From Betaproteobacteria bacterium (lineage in GTDB: Bacteria > Pseudomonadota > Gammaproteobacteria > Burkholderiales > SG8-39): a stretch of DNA of 6,195 bases. Below the pieces are notes generated by a model that was given only the letters and a program-made list of their open reading frames with translations, was not told where the DNA came from and ran no database searches. This document shows, piece by piece, positions 1 to 6,195 of the stretch. The stretch spans positions 1 to 6,195 of the forward strand of contig SCUH01000093.1 in assembly GCA_004298295.1 (NCBI GenBank), in the 5' to 3' direction. The first letter of the stretch is position 1; every line of letters begins with the position of its first letter. Both the position numbers and the translations under genes were made by a program.

Positions 1-128
1 GCAAGCCGTGGCGCGTGCACCGCAAACACCGGCAGAATCAGGAACAACCCCAGCATGCGCAGGCCGAAAATGCCGGCAAGGCTCGCGCCAGAGCGAAGTT
101 CGGCCCGGGTCATTCCTTCGGACTGCAT
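1..128 (-). CDS. MFS transporter, N-terminal fragment (runs off left edge)
   Basis: Reading the minus strand from the ATG at 128-126 gives about 42 codons that leave the window at base 1. The start is MQSEGMTRAELRSG, followed by a hydrophobic stretch containing GLRMLGLFLILPVF. A short polar N-terminus leading into this G-L-R-M-L-G-L-F-L-I-L-P pattern is typical of transmembrane helix 1 of major facilitator superfamily drug/sugar efflux proteins of the YajR-like group. The family acts in the inner membrane as proton-driven transporters; the substrate cannot be told from this fragment. A second in-frame ATG lies at 113-111. Neither start has a well-placed ribosome binding site: the first has no purine-rich stretch upstream, and the second has GAAGGA directly abutting it. 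The gene is divergent from uvrA, with 65 bases between the start codons. Family assignment is fairly secure; function is open. Confidence 0.75.
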   Translation of the reverse strand, partial: MQSEGMTRAELRSGASLAGIFGLRMLGLFLILPVFAVHAPRL

Positions 129-193
129 GAGGGGATCGTGTGCTGCCGCGGAAAACGTCTATATTAGCAAGTTTACTTTTGGGTCCCTCTCGC
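129..193. promoter_or_regulatory. Divergent promoter region between the MFS gene and uvrA
   Basis: This 65-base gap separates two divergent genes and so should carry promoters for both. Bases 151-180 contain only 8 G/C in 30, in sharp contrast to the GC-rich coding sequence on both sides. On the plus strand a TATATT hexamer at 160-165 is a plausible -10 element, which would place the uvrA transcript start near 172. No good TTGACA-like -35 is found at the usual distance (cgtgtg at 137-142), so the promoter would be weak or activator-dependent. I looked for a LexA box of the CTGT-N8-ACAG type, which controls uvrA in Escherichia coli, and saw none here. The region is inferred from position and base composition. 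Confidence 0.45.
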
Positions 194-3028
<2,835 letters not shown>

Positions 3029-3050
3029 CCCGAACCGGGAGTAACCAGCG

Positions 3051-3356
3051 ATGAACCGCTCGATCAGCGTCACCTGGCAGGACCCGATGCCCCTGGCGCA
3101 GGCGGCACGCAGCCTGTCCGGCCTGGAATTCCTGCGTGCCGTGCGCGACGGCCGCCTGCCGCCCGCCCCGATCCAGCAGCCCATCGGCATGAAACTGGCG
3201 GACGTGGAGCCGGGCCGGGCTGTTTACAGCAGGGCGGCGGGAGGGCGAGAATGCCCGCCATGCAGCAGCTCTACCGCTTCGGGCCCACCCCGGAGCATTC
3301 CGCCAACCACCTCTTCGTTTTCCTGCACGGCAGCGGCGCCAGCGCCCGTTCCATGA
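3051..3356 (+). pseudogene. Truncated PaaI-type hotdog thioesterase remnant
   Basis: The frame opens at ATG 3051 behind a good ribosome binding site (GGGAGT at 3037-3042, 8-base spacer), 22 bases after uvrA. Residues 1 to about 59 resemble the N-terminus of PaaI-like acyl-CoA thioesterases: a helical lead-in (SLSGLEFLRAVRDG), a proline-rich PPAPI segment, then GMKLADVEPGRAVY, the first strands of the hotdog fold. The family would next be expected to show the HxNPxGxxHGG-type catalytic helix and roughly 80-100 more residues. Instead, similarity stops at about 3227-3230. The rest of the open frame, to the TGA at 3354-3356, is low-complexity Ser/Pro/Ala sequence that is an out-of-frame reading of the esterase gene starting at 3251. 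Without the catalytic core it should have no thioesterase activity. I infer a deletion of the 3' part; an assembly join is the alternative. The family call rests on recalled sequence patterns. Confidence 0.7.
3239..3245 (+). promoter_or_regulatory. Ribosome binding site of the YpfH-like esterase
   Basis: GGGAGGG ends five bases before the ATG at 3251, a strong Shine-Dalgarno match at good spacing. It decides the start in favour of 3251 over the in-frame ATG at 3260, which would be 14 bases away. It begins only about 9 bases after recognisable thioesterase sequence ends, so whatever removed the thioesterase 3' end spared this site. Confidence 0.7.
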
Positions 3357-3922
3357 TTCCAGCCGCGTTCAAGTTCCAGGCGCGCTTTCCGAGCGCGGCG
3401 CTGATCGTGCCGAGCGGCTTCGCGCGCTACGGCAGCGACGTCGAATCGCAGCAGTGGTACTCGAGTCGCGGGCTGAACGACGACAATCGCCTGGCGCGCG
3501 TCGCGGCGATCCTGCCGCGCATCGAACAGCTGGTGCGCCGCGAGCAGACCAACTACGACGTGCCGCGCGAGCGCACGGTGCTGATCGGCTATTCGCAGGG
3601 CGGCACCGTGGCGCTGGAGAGCGTGAAGGCCTTCCCCGGCCTGGCCGGCGCCGTGGTCGCCTACTCGGCGCGCTTTGCGCGGCTGCCGCGGACCGGGACG
3701 CGGATCGCTGCGCGCATTCACCTGGTGCACGGCGGCTACGATTCGGTGGTGTCGCGGGTGCACGCCGAGCGCGCCGCGCGCGTGCTCGCGGGGCTGCACG
3801 TCCCGGTGACCCTCGACGTGATCGAGGACCTCGGCCACGCGCTCACGAACGAGGCGATCTGGCGCGGCTCGCTGCGGCTGCTGCAGGGCATCTACGAGGG
3901 CCGGCGGGCGACCCTGCACTGA
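3251..3922 (+). CDS. ypfH: YpfH-like alpha/beta-hydrolase esterase (carboxylesterase/phospholipase family)
   Basis: This 223-aa protein belongs to the alpha/beta-hydrolase carboxylesterase/phospholipase group (Abhydrolase_2 type) and looks most like E. coli YpfH, an esterase active on short acyl esters with no settled physiological substrate. The family features appear in order: oxyanion-hole motif FLHGSGAS around H26-G27, the QQWYSSRGLNDDN segment at 67-79 that resembles the same region of YpfH, nucleophile elbow GYSQGG with S115, acid HGGYD with D164, and DLGHA with catalytic H196. The Ser-Asp-His triad is therefore complete. No signal peptide or membrane segment is visible, so it is probably cytoplasmic. 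It follows the thioesterase remnant and uvrA on the same strand and may be read from upstream; no clear promoter of its own is seen. Its first 106 bases are overlapped by the open tail of the remnant frame. The family call is strong; orthology to YpfH is likely, not proven. Confidence 0.88.
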   Translation: MPAMQQLYRFGPTPEHSANHLFVFLHGSGASARSMIPAAFKFQARFPSAALIVPSGFARYGSDVESQQWYSSRGLNDDNRLARVAAILPRIEQLVRREQTNYDVPRERTVLIGYSQGGTVALESVKAFPGLAGAVVAYSARFARLPRTGTRIAARIHLVHGGYDSVVSRVHAERAARVLAGLHVPVTLDVIEDLGHALTNEAIWRGSLRLLQGIYEGRRATLH

Positions 3923-3923
3923 T

Positions 3924-3936
3924 CCGCGCGGCGCGG
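3924..3936. terminator. Small GC hairpin in the convergent gap (possible weak terminator)
   Basis: Only 16 bases separate the esterase stop (3920-3922) from the synthetase stop (3939-3941). Within them, CCGCG (3924-3928) and CGCGG (3932-3936) can pair over a three-base loop. The stem has only five pairs and no T-run follows on either strand, so it is not a classical intrinsic terminator. It is the only folded element visible where two convergent transcripts should end. Confidence 0.2.
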
Positions 3937-3938
3937 CG

Positions 3939-5915
3939 CTAGGCGGCCAGTTCCGGCAGGTCGCGGAACAGCTCGAGCGCTTCCGGATTGGCGAGCGCGT
4001 CGGTGTTCGCCACCGGCATGCCGTGCACCACGGCTTTCACCGCGAGCTCCACCACCTTGTTGTTCTTGGTGCGCGGAATGTCGGGCACCTGGAGGATGCG
4101 CGCCGGCACGTGCCGCGGCGTGGTGTTGTCGCGGATGCGCGTGCGGATGCGCTCCGCCAGCGCCTCATCCAGCGTGTAGCCCGGACGCAGGCGCACGAAC
4201 AGCACGACGCGGGTATCCACCGGTTTGTCGGGCGGCCACAATTGCCCGATCGCGACCGATTCCTCGATCTCGTCGATCTTCTCGACCTGGCGGTAGATTT
4301 CCGCCGTGCCGATGCGCACGCCGCCCGGATTGAGTGTCGCATCCGACCGCCCGTAGACGATCAGCGTGCCGCGCGCGGTGAGTTCGCTCCAGTCGCCATG
4401 GCACCAGACGTTCGGATAGCGGTCGAAGTAGGCCGCGTGATATTTCTCGCCGCCGCGGTCGTTCCAGAAGCCGAGCGGCATCGAGGGGAAGGGCCGCGTG
4501 CAGACCAGCTCGCCCTTCTGTCCCACCACGGCAGCGCCGTTTTCGTCGAACACTTCGACCGCCATGCCGAGCGAGCGGCACTGCAGCTCGCCGCGAAACA
4601 CCGGCAGCACCGGATTGGCGTCGCCGAAGGCCGCCATGATGTCGGTGCCGCCCGAGATCGACGACAGGCAGACGTCACGCTTGACGTGCTCGTAGACGTA
4701 GTCGTAGCTCTCCGCCACCAGCGGCGAGCCGGTCGAAATGATCATGCGCAGGCCGGCGAGGTCGTGCGTCTCGGCGGGCCGCAGGTCGCGCTTCTCGATG
4801 GCGTCGATGAATTTCGCCGAAGTGCCGAAGTGCGTGCAGCGCTCGGCCGCCGCGTAGTCGAACAGGATCCTGCCGCCGCGCTCGAACGGCGAGCCGTCGT
4901 AGAGCAGCACCGTGGCCTCGGCCGCGAGGCCCTCGAACAGCAGGTTCCACATCACCCAGTTGCAGGTGGTGTAGTAGAAGAACCGGTCCCCCGGCCGCAC
5001 GTCGAACTGCAGCTTGTACATCTTGAGCCCCGACAGCAGTGCGCCGCCGGCGCTGTGCACGATGCATTTCGGCACGCCCGTGGTGCCGGAGGTGAACAGG
5101 ATGTAGGCCGGATGGTCGAATGGCAGTTGCACATAGTCGATTTCCGCCGGCGTGTGCCGCCTGAGCCATTCCTCGAGCAGGACGGCCTTGGGAATCGCGG
5201 CAATGTCGGGCTTGGCCCGCAGGTGAGGGATCACCACCACCTTGCGCAGGCTCGGCAGCCGCGCGGCGATTTCGGCGATGCGCTCGAGCGAATCGTGCTC
5301 GCGGCCGGCATAGCGGTAACCATCGGCGCAGAACAGGATCTTGGGCTCGACCTGGCCAAAGCGGTCGAGCACGCCCTCGACGCCGAAGTCCGGCGAGCAC
5401 GAGGTCCAGACCATGCCCTGCGACAGCGCGGCCAGGGCGCACATCGCGGTCTCCGGGATGTTCGGGATGAAGGCCGCTGCACGGTCGCCCCCGCGCAAGC
5501 CCAGCTGCTGCAGCGCCTGCGCCGCGCGCGACACCTCGCTCGTGAGGTCGGAATAGCTCAGGCGCCGGCGAAAGCCGGTCTCGTCCCAGAACACGAGCGC
5601 GTCGCCGCGATCGCCGCGCCGCAGCAGGTTCTGGGCGAAATTCAGGCGCGCTTCCGGAAACCACTTCGCCCCGGGCATGCGCTCGCCGTCGAGCAGCACC
5701 GGGGAGCCCTTCTTCGAGGCGATCACGCCGCACCAATCCCACGCCTCGCCCCAGAACTCGGCCGGCTGCTCCACGCTCCAGCGGTAGAAGTCGGCGTAGC
5801 TGTCGAGATCGACACGGTAGCGGCGCGCGCAGTGGCGCATGAACTGGGTCATTTGCGCCTGCTCGATCGCTTGCGCGCTCGGCTGCCAGATGGGGTCGGT
5901 GGGGCTGGGTTGCAT
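3939..5915 (-). CDS. aacS: Acetoacetyl-CoA synthetase (acetoacetate--CoA ligase, EC 6.2.1.16)
   Basis: This enzyme activates acetoacetate with ATP and CoA to acetoacetyl-CoA, AMP and PPi. In bacteria it returns acetoacetate, for example from polyhydroxybutyrate breakdown, to thiolase and the TCA cycle. The 658-aa length is usual for the family. An acetyl-CoA-synthetase-type N-terminal domain covers about 35-95, with WFPEARLNFAQNLLRR at 85-100. The adenylation domain follows: P-loop TSGTTGVPK at 275-283, GTSAKFI at 364-370, SGGTD at 421-425, HGDW with D508, and YGRSDATLNPGG at 521-532. The C-terminal lid carries PRTKNNK at 614-620, with K620 in the place of the catalytic lysine. The W-P-S start, SSISGGTD and NVWCHGDW segments fit acetoacetyl- rather than acetyl- or propionyl-CoA synthetases. 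The ATG at 5915-5913 has AGAGG nine bases upstream. The gene lies 12 bases after aspA, so the two are probably co-transcribed. No defect is seen. Confidence 0.95.
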   Translation of the reverse strand: MQPSPTDPIWQPSAQAIEQAQMTQFMRHCARRYRVDLDSYADFYRWSVEQPAEFWGEAWDWCGVIASKKGSPVLLDGERMPGAKWFPEARLNFAQNLLRRGDRGDALVFWDETGFRRRLSYSDLTSEVSRAAQALQQLGLRGGDRAAAFIPNIPETAMCALAALSQGMVWTSCSPDFGVEGVLDRFGQVEPKILFCADGYRYAGREHDSLERIAEIAARLPSLRKVVVIPHLRAKPDIAAIPKAVLLEEWLRRHTPAEIDYVQLPFDHPAYILFTSGTTGVPKCIVHSAGGALLSGLKMYKLQFDVRPGDRFFYYTTCNWVMWNLLFEGLAAEATVLLYDGSPFERGGRILFDYAAAERCTHFGTSAKFIDAIEKRDLRPAETHDLAGLRMIISTGSPLVAESYDYVYEHVKRDVCLSSISGGTDIMAAFGDANPVLPVFRGELQCRSLGMAVEVFDENGAAVVGQKGELVCTRPFPSMPLGFWNDRGGEKYHAAYFDRYPNVWCHGDWSELTARGTLIVYGRSDATLNPGGVRIGTAEIYRQVEKIDEIEESVAIGQLWPPDKPVDTRVVLFVRLRPGYTLDEALAERIRTRIRDNTTPRHVPARILQVPDIPRTKNNKVVELAVKAVVHGMPVANTDALANPEALELFRDLPELAA

Positions 5916-5924
5916 GATCGCTGG

Positions 5925-5929
5925 CCTCT
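5925..5929 (-). promoter_or_regulatory. Ribosome binding site of the acetoacetyl-CoA synthetase gene
   Basis: On the minus strand AGAGG (5929 to 5925) shares its first two bases with the TAG stop codon of the upstream aspA gene (5930-5928) and sits nine bases before the synthetase ATG. This placement supports the chosen start and suggests that ribosomes finishing aspA can help start the next gene. Confidence 0.6.
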
Positions 5930-6195
5930 AACGTGGTTCGTGCGGAACGGTGCCGAAATGCGGCCGGGTCAGAACTTCGGGCTGCAGGATTTCGTCGAGC
6001 TCGGCGCGCGTCATGAGTTTTTTCTCCAGCACCAGGTCATAGACGCGCCTGCCGGTGGCGAGCGACTCGCGCGCGATCTCGCTCGCGCGGGCGTAACCGA
6101 TCACCGGGTTCAACGCCGTCACCAGGCCGGTCGACTCGTCGACGAAACGGCGCGCCCGCTCGCGATTCGCGGTGATGCCCTTGACGCAGCGCTCG
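5928..6195 (-). CDS. aspA: Aspartate ammonia-lyase, C-terminal fragment (runs off right edge)
   Basis: The minus-strand frame is open from the window edge to the TAG at 5930-5928 and gives the last 88 residues. It includes CVKGITANRERARRFV, then GLVTALNPVIGY, then ATGRRVYDLVLEKKLM and ELDEILQPEVLTRP. This is the C-terminal part of the aspartase/fumarase superfamily. The CVKGITAN segment also occurs in E. coli aspartase, whereas FumC-type fumarases carry a different sequence there. ELVLE/DLVLEK followed by LDEIL is likewise aspartase-like. The enzyme is a cytoplasmic homotetramer that reversibly converts L-aspartate to fumarate and ammonia. The signature loop with the catalytic serine lies outside the window, so a class II fumarase or related lyase is not fully excluded. 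A GTG at 6122 is internal and not the start, because conserved sequence continues upstream of it. It is followed 12 bases later by the acetoacetyl-CoA synthetase gene, probably as one operon. Confidence 0.85.
   Translation of the reverse strand, partial: ERCVKGITANRERARRFVDESTGLVTALNPVIGYARASEIARESLATGRRVYDLVLEKKLMTRAELDEILQPEVLTRPHFGTVPHEPR

Noticed and set aside
3029..3039. CCCG-AAC-CGGG hairpin just after the uvrA stop as a terminator.
   Set aside because: The stem has only four pairs, is followed by no T-run, and lies against the next ribosome binding site; such short stems are frequent in GC-rich DNA.
3223..3252. TTTACA (3223-3228) and GAGAAT (3247-3252), 18 bases apart, as a promoter for the esterase.
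   Set aside because: The -10 match is poor (4 of 6) and would overlap the esterase ATG, so the transcript would begin inside the gene and lose the good ribosome binding site.
3224..3919. A 231-codon minus-strand frame opposite the esterase gene.
   Set aside because: It is the antisense shadow of the esterase, with no recognisable domain, while the plus-strand frame has a complete Ser-Asp-His triad.
4675..5742. A 355-codon minus-strand frame within the acetoacetyl-CoA synthetase gene.
   Set aside because: It is a shifted frame of the synthetase gene with Arg/Ala-rich translation and no motif; the true frame carries all adenylation motifs.

Overview
The window reads as ordinary chromosomal DNA of a GC-rich proteobacterium, most likely a betaproteobacterium. 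I infer this from the strong G/C bias at third codon positions, the UvrA sequence style, and a divergent MFS transporter/uvrA pair, an arrangement I recall as common in that class. No mobile element, tRNA, rRNA, CRISPR array or prophage gene is visible.

Layout, left to right. (1) 1-128, minus strand: the first ~42 codons of an MFS transporter, which runs off the left edge. (2) 129-193: a short divergent gap with a sharply AT-rich patch (151-180) that probably holds the promoters. (3) 194-3028, plus strand: a complete, canonical uvrA (944 aa from a TTG start), the damage-recognition ATPase of nucleotide excision repair. (4) 3051-~3230, plus: the N-terminal ~60 codons of a PaaI-type hotdog thioesterase, cut off just before its catalytic core. 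(5) 3251-3922, plus: a complete YpfH-like serine esterase (223 aa). It has its own ribosome binding site, which begins about 9 bases after recognisable thioesterase sequence ends. (6) 3923-3938: a 16-base convergent gap. (7) 3939-5915, minus: a complete acetoacetyl-CoA synthetase (658 aa). (8) 5928-6195, minus: the last 88 codons of an aspartate ammonia-lyase, which runs off the right edge and lies 12 bases upstream of the synthetase gene.

There are two transcription units of interest. uvrA, the thioesterase remnant and the esterase are closely spaced and co-directional, so the esterase may be read from the uvrA promoter. On the other strand, aspA and the acetoacetyl-CoA synthetase gene look like an operon that feeds fumarate and acetoacetyl-CoA into central carbon metabolism. 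The two units converge at about 3930.

I did not find a convincing new biological system. The most notable feature is the thioesterase remnant at 3051-3230, which looks like the product of a deletion (or an assembly join) that spared the next gene's ribosome binding site. The other points are the choice of uvrA start and the aspA/synthetase pairing.
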